From assembly GCF_030867145.1 (NCBI RefSeq), contig NC_134419.1, positions 75,635,403-75,699,402 on the forward strand: a DNA stretch of 64,000 bases, read 5' to 3'. Shown piece after piece: positions 1-25,200 of this stretch. Below the pieces are notes generated by a model. It did not search any database. It was given only the letters and a program-made list of their open reading frames with translations, and was not told where the DNA came from. Numbering within the stretch: position 1 is the first letter of the stretch; each line of letters begins with the position of its first letter. A program made the translations under genes and the position numbers. The stretch comes from Opisthocomus hoazin. Its lineage: Eukaryota; Chordata; Aves; Opisthocomiformes; Opisthocomidae.

Positions 1-211
1 ATAAATACATGAGGCCACATATATTTAGTTTAAACAGTCAGAGATTAAGAGTACATTGACCATGAATGAAAATGTTAATTTCTGCAACTTTCCCAGCATA
101 ACCCACGAACTCTGGCAGAGACAGAATAGACCAAACTGAGCATGGGCAGCTGGGTCCTGTGCTGGATAATGTGTTACTTATCCTTTCTGACTCTTTAGAA
201 TTTGTTTTTAG

Positions 212-15833
<15,622 letters not shown>

Positions 15834-16096
15834 ACAGTTTCCTGGGAACCCTCAACCACCTCCGACAAGTAACTGGTCTGAAAAAAAGCAAAGATTGCAA
15901 TCCTCCAGTCCTCTCCTTGTGCAGCCAAAACGCCTTCTGAAAGCACGTAGCTCTGGAAGAGACTCACTGCTAAGAGGCGCTGACCAGAGATTTTGTAACG
16001 TCCCATTATTTTGCTAATTGCTGCTGGCTGTATTTGCACCTCTTCTACCTCACCTCGGGTTTTTTTCCTTCAGAAGCCTGAGGTTCAACTCGTTAG

Positions 16097-16102
16097 ATTA
16101 AA
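16097..16102 (+). terminator. Candidate poly(A) signal ATTAAA for the ADAM gene
   Basis: ATTAAA is the first plausible hexamer after the TGA at 15831 and would give a 3' UTR of about 0.3 kb. No AATAAA occurs before the CR1 at 16683. The hexamer lies inside a possible extra exon (16074-16184), so the assignment is tentative. Confidence 0.3.
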
Positions 16103-16159
16103 TCTCATCAGAGAACAGGCCCCTTCAGACATGCAGCCTTGCTCGCAGGCCAATGAGAA

Positions 16160-16520
16160 GGAGCTGAGTTATTTACAGACGTAATTTGTTCACCTCTAGC
16201 CGCACGCCGCTGTCAAGCTGCGACCGCAGACTGAGCTCCTGGGAGGCCTGCAGCCTGTCTACCTCCCGGACCGTGCCCGCAGCCTCGCGCTGCTGGGGCC
16301 CTCCCCGGTGCCTGCCACCACAGCCGTACCCCGCGCACCAGCCCTGCTCCGAGCCCCATCCCCAGCGCAGCCCTCCCGAGGCCGGGCTCCAGATCCCACC
16401 TCTCCTCACCCACCAGCTGCCCTGCTTTTCCGGTTCGGGTGGTTTGTAAAAGTCACCTCCCACAGGGACACCAGCAAAGGAAGGAAACTCTGTGGAGAAT
16501 GTGGCCGAGTGTAAAAGAAA
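16160..16520. other. GC-rich block between the ADAM gene and PSTK, unexplained
   Basis: This stretch is clearly richer in G+C than the flanking ADAM introns and is proline-rich when read on the + strand. It has no convincing splice structure or recognisable protein on either strand. It could be a displaced CpG island, a decayed exon, or part of the regulatory region of PSTK. In humans the gene next to PSTK on this side is C10orf88, divergent from PSTK; I see no C10orf88 coding sequence here. Confidence 0.35.
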
Positions 16521-16682
16521 CAAGCCGCCTCTGTTGTTGCACAAAACGGGGTGTCTCGGGACGTGCGTTACACAGCTTGGCAGTGTTTTAACGCTTACTG
16601 GTTATTACAGCTGGAGATTTTTGCTAGAAACCGATTCCACCACAAAAGCAACAGATAACTTTTTTCACTCTAACTGTGCCAG

Positions 16683-17346
16683 TTAGGCACCATCCTGGTG
16701 GATGACAAGTTGACCATGAGTGTGCCCTGGCTGCCAAGAAGGCCAATGGCATCCTGGGGTGCATTAGGAGGAGAGTGGCCAGCAGGTCGAGGGAGGTTCT
16801 CCTTCCCCTCTACTCTGCCCTGGTGAGGCCCCATCTGCAGTGCTGTGTCCAGTTCTGGGCTCCCCAGTTCAAGAAAGATGAGGAGCTACTGGAGAGAGTC
16901 CAGCGGAGGGCTACGAGGATGATGAGGGGACTGGAGCATCTCTCCTATGAGGAGAGGCTGAGGGAGCTGGGCTTGTTCAGCCCGAAGAAGAGAAGGCTGC
17001 AAGGGGACCTCATAAATGCCTACAAATATCTGCAGGAGGGGGGTCAAGAGGATGGGGCCAGACTCTTTCCAGTGGTGCCCAGCGACAGGACAAGGGGCAA
17101 TGGGCACAAACTGAAGTAGAGGAAGCTCCAGCTGAACATGAGGAAGAACTTCTTCCCTCTGAGGGTGACGGAGCCCTGGCCCAGGCTGCCCAGGGAGGCT
17201 GTGGAGTCTCCTTCTCTGGAGATATTCCAGACCCGGCTGGACGCAGTCCTGTGCAGCCTGCTCTGGGTGACCCTGCTTCAGCAGGGGGTTGGACTGCGTG
17301 ACCCACAGAGGTCCCTTCCAACTCTGACCATTCTGCGATTCTGCGA
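16683..17346 (+). mobile_element. CR1 LINE fragment with remnant of ORF2 C-terminus
   Basis: The longest sense copy in the window. Around 16775-17119 it still encodes CR1 ORF2 C-terminal sequence ([53 protein letters not shown]), followed by the 3' UTR and the tail ATTCTGCGATTCTGCGA. The reverse-transcriptase core is absent, so it cannot move by itself. It ends about 550 bp before the PSTK start codon. Confidence 0.93.
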
Positions 17347-17887
17347 AGTGGTACAGGTTTAAAACTAAACGTATGAAGTTGCGTAGGTTGTCAGAATGGC
17401 GCCTAACAGAAAGGAGCCGCTCCGCAGAGAAAAACCGGCCGGCGAGAGCAGCGCTGCGGCTGCTGGTGGATCTGTACGGCGGAGAGCGAGCCCCACGCCA
17501 AGCGCCTTTGCACGCAAACGCGGGGAACACGAACCAGCAGCAAGCGCGAACAAGCGACGGAGCCGCTTCCACTCCCTGGGAGGATTCTTCCATTTCAGAG
17601 AAGAGCTGGACCCAAGCACCCAACACACCTCGCAGGCCTAGACCCGCGCCGGCACCGAGCGCCGCCCGAAGGAGCGTTGTCTTTATTAATTCCTAAGAAA
17701 CTCAGACTGCTGTTACCAATTAAATACTCCTGTCATTATTAACGAGCGTATTCCGATAGTTTAACCCAAACCACCAGAGTCGGCGCGCCTTGCGGCACAC
17801 CGCACCGCACCACCGAACCCGTGACCAGGACAAAAACGGAGGGAAGGCCCCGCCCCGCCCGCCAGGGGGCGTCCGGCGGGGACGGCC

Positions 17888-17901
17888 CCGCGCATGCGCA
17901 C
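17888..17901. promoter_or_regulatory. NRF1-type palindrome over the PSTK start codon
   Basis: The sequence CCGCGCATGCGCAC contains GCGCATGCGC, a perfect core of the NRF1 consensus. The ATG of PSTK (17894-17896) is the centre of this palindrome. NRF1 regulates many housekeeping and translation-related genes; binding here is inferred from the motif only. Confidence 0.6.
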
Positions 17902-20900
17902 GGCGGCGGGGCTGCTCGCGGCGCTGGCGGCGGCGGAGCGGCCGGGCGGCGGCGGGCCCGCCCCGGTGGGGCTGTGCCTGCTGTGCGGGCTGCCGGCGGC
18001 CGGCAAGTCCACCCTGGCCCGCGCCCTCCGCCGCCGCCTGCCGCAGCGCCCGGGCTGGGCCTGCGCCCTCCTCACCTACGACGAGCTCATCCCGCCGGAG
18101 GCCTTCGGCCCGCGCCAGCCGGGGGCGGGGCCGCCCTCACCGGTCAGTGCAGCTCCGCTCCTCCCCCGCCGCGCGCCCCCTGCCCTCATTGGCTGGCGAG
18201 GCGGCGCGCGGCGCCCCCTGAGGCGCGGCCTCCCCGCTGCCGGCGCCCCGCGGCGGGGGCCTGGTGAGGGGCGTTGCGGGCCCTCAGCCCTCCGCCGCCT
18301 TCCCCCGCAGCTGCCGCGCTGGAAGCGGAGCCGGCGCGACCTGCTGCAGTGCCTGGAGCTCGTCCTGCGGGCGCTGCTGGCCGGGGTCCCGCTGTCAGCC
18401 CCCGCCGCCGGCCGGCCGGCCTGGGAGCGCCTCCTGGCCTGCTGCCGCGGGCAGGGCCTGCTCCCCGCCGGGGACGGAGCTGGGCGACGCGGGACGCCTG
18501 CAGCCGCGCCGAGGCCGCTCTGCCTGATCCTGGACGACAATTTTTACTACCGGAGCATGAGATACGAGGTGTACCAGCTGGCTCGCAAATGTAACTACTC
18601 CCCGTTCCTGCGCTCGGGAGCGATTTCGGCTGCGCAGGAAGCTCGGAGCTCTTTAACCGCTTTTCCTTTAAGCGCTCTGCCGGAGCATTTATTAATTGCT
18701 GCAGTATAGTAAGCATCAGCTTGACTGTATTCCTGCACTATCAGAAATAGCTAGGTCATGTAAAGCCTTTCTTATACTTGTTGATCTCAGAAATCACTGC
18801 TTGAGCAGCCTTGCAGGGAAAATAGTTTGTAGTCTTTTTAGATTTGTGTTCTCTTCAGGCTCAGAACTAATGTGGAGGGTCCTCATTCATGTAAAGCCTT
18901 TCTCGTGCATGTTGCTCTGGGAAATTTTTCCTTGGAAAGTTTAAAATTGTCTGTTTATGCCCTTTTAGATTCCTTGAGCTTCTGCCAGGTATTTTTAGAG
19001 TGTCCGCTGGAATGCTGCTTGCAGAGAAATCGTCTAAGAAGTCATCCGTTACCTGACCAGACAATACATTTAATGGCAACAAAAATAGAAATGCCAGATC
19101 CTGAGAAGAATGCTTGGGAACGGAACAGCCTGATTCTGAAAAGTTTGGATTGCGCTTCAGAGGATAAGTATGCTACTGGATTGACGCTAGGGTTTTCAGT
19201 AAGCTCTGTTCTCATAAATGGGTGGGTAGAAGCTTTTTACTGTATTTGAACAGCAGGTAAAAAACATTCCCTACGGTGATGTTTGGAAGCCAGTCAGTTA
19301 CACACGATGCATACCAGTTGCTGGGAACTCGCAGCCATCGCTCTTCACAGAGTTAAGCGCAAACCTAACTGCATTTCTCAGCTGTTGTTGAAAAACTATG
19401 ATGTAAATTGTGTGAAACATTAAGACTGGAAATAACGGGCTGTGGTTTTAGTTGTTTTTCATCTAACTCACTGTATAAAGATTATTTCATTGATTGCCTC
19501 AAATTTAACTGAAAACCTGTGTTTTCTTCTGTGATGAGGTGTCATTACAAAATGAAAGAAAAATCTTCAGTTCAAACAGTTTGATTAACGTGGTTTACTC
19601 TTTTGTTTGTCTTCTTAGTGAGCAGATAATCAGTTTGCTGACCACCGCTTTGGAAAATCCAGTGACACAAAATGAGGAAGACGCTGAGCAAAAGGTAGCC
19701 CTGCTTGTCTTCACAGTCACGGCTCTTTCAGCTGGTGGCGAATAAGTTTGTTGCTTATTCCTGAACTGGATTCAGAACACCCATGATGACAGAAATTGAG
19801 AAATACCTGTTGCATTTCTTCATTGCAAAAGCATACACAGAGAAGCTAGTCCTATTTGAAACGGGTGCTTCTGGCACCTTTTTACATTAAACCACTGAAC
19901 TACCTGTAAGAATACTGTTGTATGGTCTACAGCAGTAAAAGGAATGCCTTTGGGAGCTGTCACATCACCCTGAGGAGAATAACGTTCGCTCCCTGATGTC
20001 GCACAGATCTGTCTCTGGCAGTCACAGGGGCATACGTACCTGCCCCCCAGTTCGAAGGAGCAGATGCGCACTGCGCCAGTCACCACGTTGCTGCCAATGT
20101 GTTACTTGTTTTTGAAGAGTACTTCAAAAGCCGATGACAGTGTGACGTGTTTGCATGTGTTCTTCCCTTCTGTTGGACCCCTGGGCAGGAAGCCGACCGG
20201 GTGATCTGTGCTGCCAGCGCTGTCCATCAGGCTGATCAGACGTGCAGACGCATCATCTCTCAGACAATGAAGGACGCAAAAGGTACACGTAGTGTATTCT
20301 AGGGGCTGGGCCGCAAGGTTAGAGTAACCCGATGAAACTCTCGTGGCGTAAATTGCTAAGGATTCCCAACCCTGCAGACGCCTGGCTGTCGAGGTTTCAC
20401 CCCAGCCGGCAACTGAGCACCACACAGCCACGCGCTCACTCCCCTCCCCAGTGGGATGGGGAGAGAATCAGAAGGGTAAAAGTGTGAAAACTCGTGGGTT
20501 GAGATTAAGACAGTTCAATAGGTAAAGCAAAAGCCACACACACAAGCAAAGCAGAACAAGGAATTCATTCACCGCTTCCCATCGGCAGGCAGGTGCTCAG
20601 CCATGTCCAGGAGACCAGGGCTCCGTCACGCTAACGGTTACAAACGCCGTTGCTCCAAACGTCCCCCCCTTCCCCCAGCTTTATACGCTGAGCTCAGCAT
20701 CCTGCAGCGTGGGACATCCCTTGGGTCAGCTGGGGTCAGCTGTCCCTGCTGTGCCCCCTCCCCGCTCCTTGTGCACCCCCAGCCCGCTCGCTGGTGGGGT
20801 GGGCTGAGGAGCAGAAAAGGCCTCAGCGCTGTGCGAGCGCTGCTCAGCAGTAACGACAACGTCCCAGTGTTACCAGCACGGAGCCAAACACAGCCCCATG

Positions 20901-21436
20901 CCAGCTACGGGGAAGAGAATTCACAGAATCACAGAATAGTTGGGGTTGGAAGGGACCTCTGTGGGTCATCTAGTCCAACCCCCCCGCCGAAGCAGGGTCA
21001 CCTACAGCAGGCTGCACAGGACCTTGTCCAGGCGGGTCTTGAATATCTCCAGAGAAGGAGACTCCACAACCTCCCTGGGCAGCCTGTTCCAGTGCTCCGT
21101 CACCCTCAGAGAGACTCTACCCCAGCCAAAGCCAGCACGGTGGTCAAAGTTACTTGTAGGGCGTGAGCTGAAGTCTCTTAATTTTGTCTTGAAACATGAA
21201 GTTAAAAGTACAGCTTTAATTTTCTTTTAGATAAAAATGTACTCCCAAGTGAGATGAAGAGCCTGGCAGAAGAACTCAACAAACTCAAAGCAGAATTTTT
21301 GGAAGGCTTGCGGCAAGGAAATCATTTGCAACACCAAATTTGCCTACAAAATCAATATTCTGACCCTGCTACAAGTGTGGTTTCTTCATTCCAACATGAG
21401 GCAACCAATGTAGTTAATAAATATGTTTTAAAATGA
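17894..21436 (+). CDS. PSTK: L-seryl-tRNA(Sec) kinase (phosphoseryl-tRNA kinase)
   Basis: Phosphorylates Ser-tRNA(Sec) with ATP; SEPSECS then converts phosphoseryl-tRNA to selenocysteinyl-tRNA, so the enzyme supplies selenoprotein synthesis in the cytosol. Exons 17894-18142, 18311-18590, 18969-19167, 19619-19694, 20189-20282 and 21231-21436 join in phase to 367 aa, against 348 in human as I recall it. The P-loop GLPAAGKS is at residues 32-39. DDNFYYRSMRYEVYQLARK at about 158-176 is nearly identical to the mammalian sequence, as are FLECPLECCLQRN, IHLM, PEKNAWE and LAEELNKLKAEFLE. The start at 17894 aligns with the human N-terminus (MRTA versus MKTA). The first exon is alanine- and glycine-rich and very GC-rich. 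Intron 5 carries an LTR and a CR1. IKZF5 follows tail-to-tail. Confidence 0.96.
18143..18310 (+). other. PSTK intron 1, short, GC-rich and stop-free in frame
   Basis: Donor CCG|GTCAGT, acceptor CCCCCGCAG. It is 168 bp, a multiple of three, and has no stop in the PSTK frame, so a retained-intron transcript would add 56 residues rich in Arg, Pro and Ala between residues 83 and 84. The spliced form is the one that matches known PSTK. Confidence 0.7.
20387..21139 (-). mobile_element. Solo LTR of an endogenous retrovirus, interrupted by a CR1
   Basis: Read on the - strand, it starts near 21139 with GTGCTGGCTTTGGCTGGGG and ends at 20387 with GAAACCTCGACA, an LTR family I recall as widespread in birds. 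A TATAAA box lies at 20680-20685 on the - strand. No gag, pol or env sequence is present, so this is a solo LTR. It lies antisense in PSTK intron 5. A CR1 at 20922-21113 splits it near its 5' end; without that insert the element is about 560 bp. The terminal CA expected at 21139 on the + strand reads CG, and I could not identify a clear target-site duplication. Confidence 0.8.
20922..21113 (-). mobile_element. CR1 LINE fragment nested in the LTR
   Basis: Starts with CACAGAATCACAGAATAG (reverse complement of the CR1 tail), then GGTTGGAAGGGACCTCTGTG and the usual CR1 3' UTR, breaking off after GCTCCGTCACCCTCAGAG. LTR sequence lies on both sides (GGAAGAGAATT before, ACTCTACCCCAGCC after), so the CR1 inserted after the LTR did. 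Confidence 0.85.
21416..21421 (+). terminator. Candidate PSTK poly(A) signal inside the coding region
   Basis: AATAAA begins 18 bases before the TGA stop at 21434-21436. A G/T-rich stretch (GCTGTGTTTTTTAAGAG, from about 21448) follows at the distance expected of a downstream element. I find no other AATAAA on the + strand from the stop codon to 22230, so the predicted 3' UTR is only a few to about 20 bases unless another signal is used. Confidence 0.5.
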
Positions 21437-22230
21437 CATAGAGAATGCTGTGTTTTTTAAGAGTCCGGAGTGTTGGAAATTCAGGACTCTCTCAGCAGTA
21501 CAGCTGAAAACATCTGAGAGATGCAGCGTCCTTCCCTGGAGGCTCGTGCCTTCTCCAGCTCCTCTCCCCATACTACAGAAGAGCAATACAGTCTAACACA
21601 CTGTGTTTGACATTGAAGATCAAGCCAACAACAAACCATCCTTGGATTTTACTTAAATTTCACAGAATCATAGAAGAAATTAGCCTGAGAGGAGCACTGA
21701 GAAATCATCTAGTTCCGTGTCCTGCAGGACTAACTTCCAGCCGGCTCGGCCTTCTCGGAGCCTGCTCCAGCTGAGGTTCTGAAGAGCGCCACGGACTGTG
21801 GCCTGCTCGGCTCCGTCGAACGGGCAGCCGAGCGTTTCCAGAGAATGTGTGCCTGGGCAGGTCTGAAAACAAGAAGTGAGATGGAGTTCAGCACTTCCAG
21901 CGTGAAGTGGGCTGACAACGAACTACGGCACCCAAAGTGAGGATATCAGCACCCAAGTTCAATCCCAGGCCCGCTTTAGTTGCCCAGCTCCCCTTTTTAG
22001 ACCAGGCTCTTGGCTCCTCTGCTTGTTTCACCAACAGAAACTTTGCAAAGAACAAGTAATCTGAGACCTGGTTCAGCTCTAAAATTAAGTATTTTCAACT
22101 TCAGCAGACTGAAACATAGATGCCCTGTTCCTTCGTTACCATACCTAGACCACAGCGGGTCACGAGCAGGTCACCGGTTCCACCTGTTGAAGCACATGCA
22201 ATTAAGAATTCACATGAGACTTAATTAGAA
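21437..22230. other. Spacer between convergent PSTK and IKZF5 3' ends
   Basis: About 0.8 kb with no gene. 21660-21740 begins CACAGAATCATAGAA and includes GAAATCATCTAGTTC, which looks like a decayed minus-strand CR1 3' end. 21735-21850 is GC-rich with several CpG but has no recognisable coding sequence. The rest is unremarkable. Confidence 0.5.
21660..21740 (-). mobile_element. Degenerate CR1 3' end
   Basis: The order of motifs CACAGAATCATAGAA, GAAATCATCTAGTTC and GTCCTGCAG follows the reverse-complemented CR1 tail, but identity is low. Confidence 0.45.
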
Positions 22231-22238
22231 AGTGTTAT

Positions 22239-22244
22239 TTTATT
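22239..22244 (-). terminator. Candidate distal poly(A) signal of IKZF5
   Basis: TTTATT on the + strand is AATAAA on the - strand. It is the last such hexamer before the PSTK end, so the longest IKZF5 3' UTR would run from 26589 to about 22225. Closer hexamers at about 25250, 25920 and elsewhere could give shorter forms. Confidence 0.4.
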
Positions 22245-25200
22245 CGTATCTTACAAAAGCAAAGCTTCACAACATGAACTACACTAGATATAGTTATTTC
22301 AGAATTAACCTTATCATCTGAAAACATTCACTACACGATAAAATTTATTTTACAGCTCTAACAGGTTTCATTTTTGCATACAAAATATGCTCTTTACACT
22401 GAAATACATATTATTAACAAAGCAGGTACTTAGAAGCACATACACAAAGATTGCTCAATGTAAAACGCTTCAGCAGGGAACAGATTTCCTGCAGCAGAAC
22501 ATCCATTTGCTGTAGATTTGCAAAGAAGCTTAAAATCAATAGAAAACTTGCCAGTGAAGACTTCCAAATTACATTCCCTTTGTCAAAAAGAAACAAAAAA
22601 CAAACAAGCGAACCTCCCAAACGTTCTGGAGTAAAACAAGCAGCAACAGCTCCTTTTGCTAGGCAGCACTGTCGGAACGTGGCTTCCAGCACCGAGTTTT
22701 ACGTTAAAATTCCAATCAACATTTTATGTTAACATCCGCATCATCTAAACATTTTACCCGTGAAAAAACAACCGTTACTCCCTCTTAGCTGCCTCACAGT
22801 CGGTGAAAGTATTGACCGAGATAATCTACTAAGATCTTCAGTCCAGTAGTTGCATGTTCATTGGAATATTCAGTTTCAAAATAAGTCTGTATTAAGAGTA
22901 CTATAAATAGTGCATGTTAAACGTCAATGTATCTACAAAATAATCAATTACAGTAAAAACAAAAACCCCACAAAGTTAATGTTTTGCAACTACAGAACTT
23001 AAGAGAGTCAAGCTATGGAAAAATTTCAGCTCATTCCGAAACTTCGCTGTTAATACAAGTTAAAATGCTAATCACCACTTTATAAGGATGTGGTTTTTTA
23101 AAAAAAAGAGTTAGTGCAGTGTAGCACACGGAGAACTCAACACCAGAAGTCCCAGCCGAGGACTGGACCCCACAATTCCTGACAAGTGTCCCTCACTGAC
23201 CCCGAGTAAGGCCTACTTGTGCAAGGGAATCGGCAGGATCGGACTCTGCAACAATTTTCCAGTACTAATTCTGGTCTTTAAATTAAACAGTATTTACAAA
23301 ATTATGAAAAACTAGTAGGAAAATACACCTTCCAAACCTACTCAGTAGACAGCAGGAACTGGATGTAGCCAGGGTACTGTTTGGCACAACTGAACACAGA
23401 GGATTACGTTGAAGAACTCAGAATGCCAGCGCGGAGGGTGACCCTCTGTGTCGGGGCTGTCAGTCGGCAGGGATCCACCCCGCAGACCCGGCTTCAGAGT
23501 GCGGGTACGGACACCGCAGGCGGCTGCTGCCTAAGCACCCCTCCCGCAAACACGAGCTTGCGCAAGGAGAGAAGGAAAAACAGTTTTATCGTCATCCAGC
23601 ACTTCATAGGTGTTCAAGCTCATTTTCTTTTCCTTAAGTACTTCGAAGCAGAAACAATGGTATGAAGTCAGCAATATTAAAATACTTCTAAACAACAATT
23701 TGCAAGGTTTGGGGTTAGATTTTTTTTTTTTTTCATCCTGACTTCCATTATTTGGACCATACATTCCCCTGCAAACAGAGGATCCCTTCCTAAACAAGGG
23801 CCCCTTTTCAGTAAGATCACGCAGGCTTCCCCTTGCTCCCAGCCACCTCTGTTTGTGACCTAACTGTCCTCCCATCTAAAATTTCACTCGGGGGCATCAT
23901 GGTTCAGAAGTCATTGTTCTAAATCACCAGATCGTCGGCTGGCGCAAACAGAACAGTCTGTAATGCCGACAGGCACACTGCTAATGAAAGGCCTAACGGA
24001 CCAGAAACCGCCAAAATGGGATGGAGGGATGAAATCCCCAACATTCCCGCGCACTGGAGTTAGCCTCCCTACTGATGCCAAGAGGGACCCAGGCTGGAGC
24101 CGCAGACCGAGGAGAGCCTGGCTGTTGTGCCCGGCTTCATTCAGCACTGGAAGGGGCTCCCAGGAGCACCACCCACGCAGAAGATTCCTTGGAGTTGCTA
24201 GAGCCTAGGAATAAGTGTATGCCATCTATCAAAAGGCAAGGAAAATCACCTCTATAAATAACTATTTCTAATGGTCTTTAACAGTAACGTTTGTAGTCCT
24301 AATATCGCATTTTAGCCAAATGGAGATTTTAGAACATGTCAATACGTGATCGAGAGAGCGCCATCATTTCTACACTACTCTTTGGCCGGAAGAGTCACAT
24401 TACAAAACCTGTACAGGAGCAGTAACTTCCAACTGATTCCAGTTCAGTCAACTTTTAGTCCTTAAAATAAAGGACTCTGTGTGTTTATGCACACAGAGTT
24501 GCAGTTTTGCTTATAAAATAAATTTTAAAAGGATAAAGCAACCAAGAGATATTTTGGAATAAGGAGTGTCATTATGAAAAACAGAAATTGCATTCTGAAT
24601 GTATTTTGAAATACACTGAAATGTATTTTGAATGAGTCCTGAAACCAAAAACGTTTTTAGGAGTGACAGTGGGTTATCATTCACCTTCGCTACATCGGAA
24701 ATACTTCAGAAGTGTACTTTTGACCTCGTTACTACAAGATTACGTGCAGCCAAGAACCTAGTTCCTTCACCTGGTTACTTAAGCACAGAAAACTCAACAG
24801 TAGGGAAGCTGGGTAAAGAGAGAAACACATTTGGTTCCCAAATTTCTAATTCATTAAGTCAAAAATTACTTCTAAAGCTACAATTCTCAGAAGGGTGGTT
24901 TTGCCTGCGTTGATCTTACACTGAAGCCATTGTATGTTTCTCCATCGGCCTCAGGAAGCTTTAGCTGCCATAACAATACAAATCTGAATAAGCCAAACAT
25001 TTACTATACAGATCCCAATTTCTGACTTGCAGAATATTAATAAAATCTTCCTGCTTTTAACATATTTGCTGCCATATTTTGCTGATTGTAAAATGGGAAT
25101 ATGTAAGGGAAGCTTTAATTTGCCTCCAGTAAGACAAGCTAAGGTAAAAGTGCACGTCTAAATACGGGAAAAGTAACAGTTCTTCACTTTTTGAAACATT

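Larger units (their letters stand above)
17400..18560. promoter_or_regulatory. CpG island covering PSTK promoter, exon 1 and exon 2
   Basis: CpG density rises from about 17400 and peaks from about 17780 to 18560, with a GC box (CCCCGCCCCGCCCGCC) near 17850. I see no TATA box at a suitable position. The island begins just after the CR1 copy and includes both first exons and the short first intron of PSTK. Confidence 0.75.

Noticed and set aside
1..211. Signal-peptide exon of the ADAM gene
   Set aside because: No ATG followed by a hydrophobic stretch and donor on the + strand in this short edge; the exon must be further left.
16886..17626. Open frame of 246 codons on the - strand upstream of PSTK
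   Set aside because: Most of it is antisense to the CR1 at 16683-17346, and the rest is CpG-island sequence where stops are rare.
18076..18716. Long antisense frames over PSTK exons 1 and 2
   Set aside because: Shadows of the GC-rich sense coding exons; no independent splice or start evidence.
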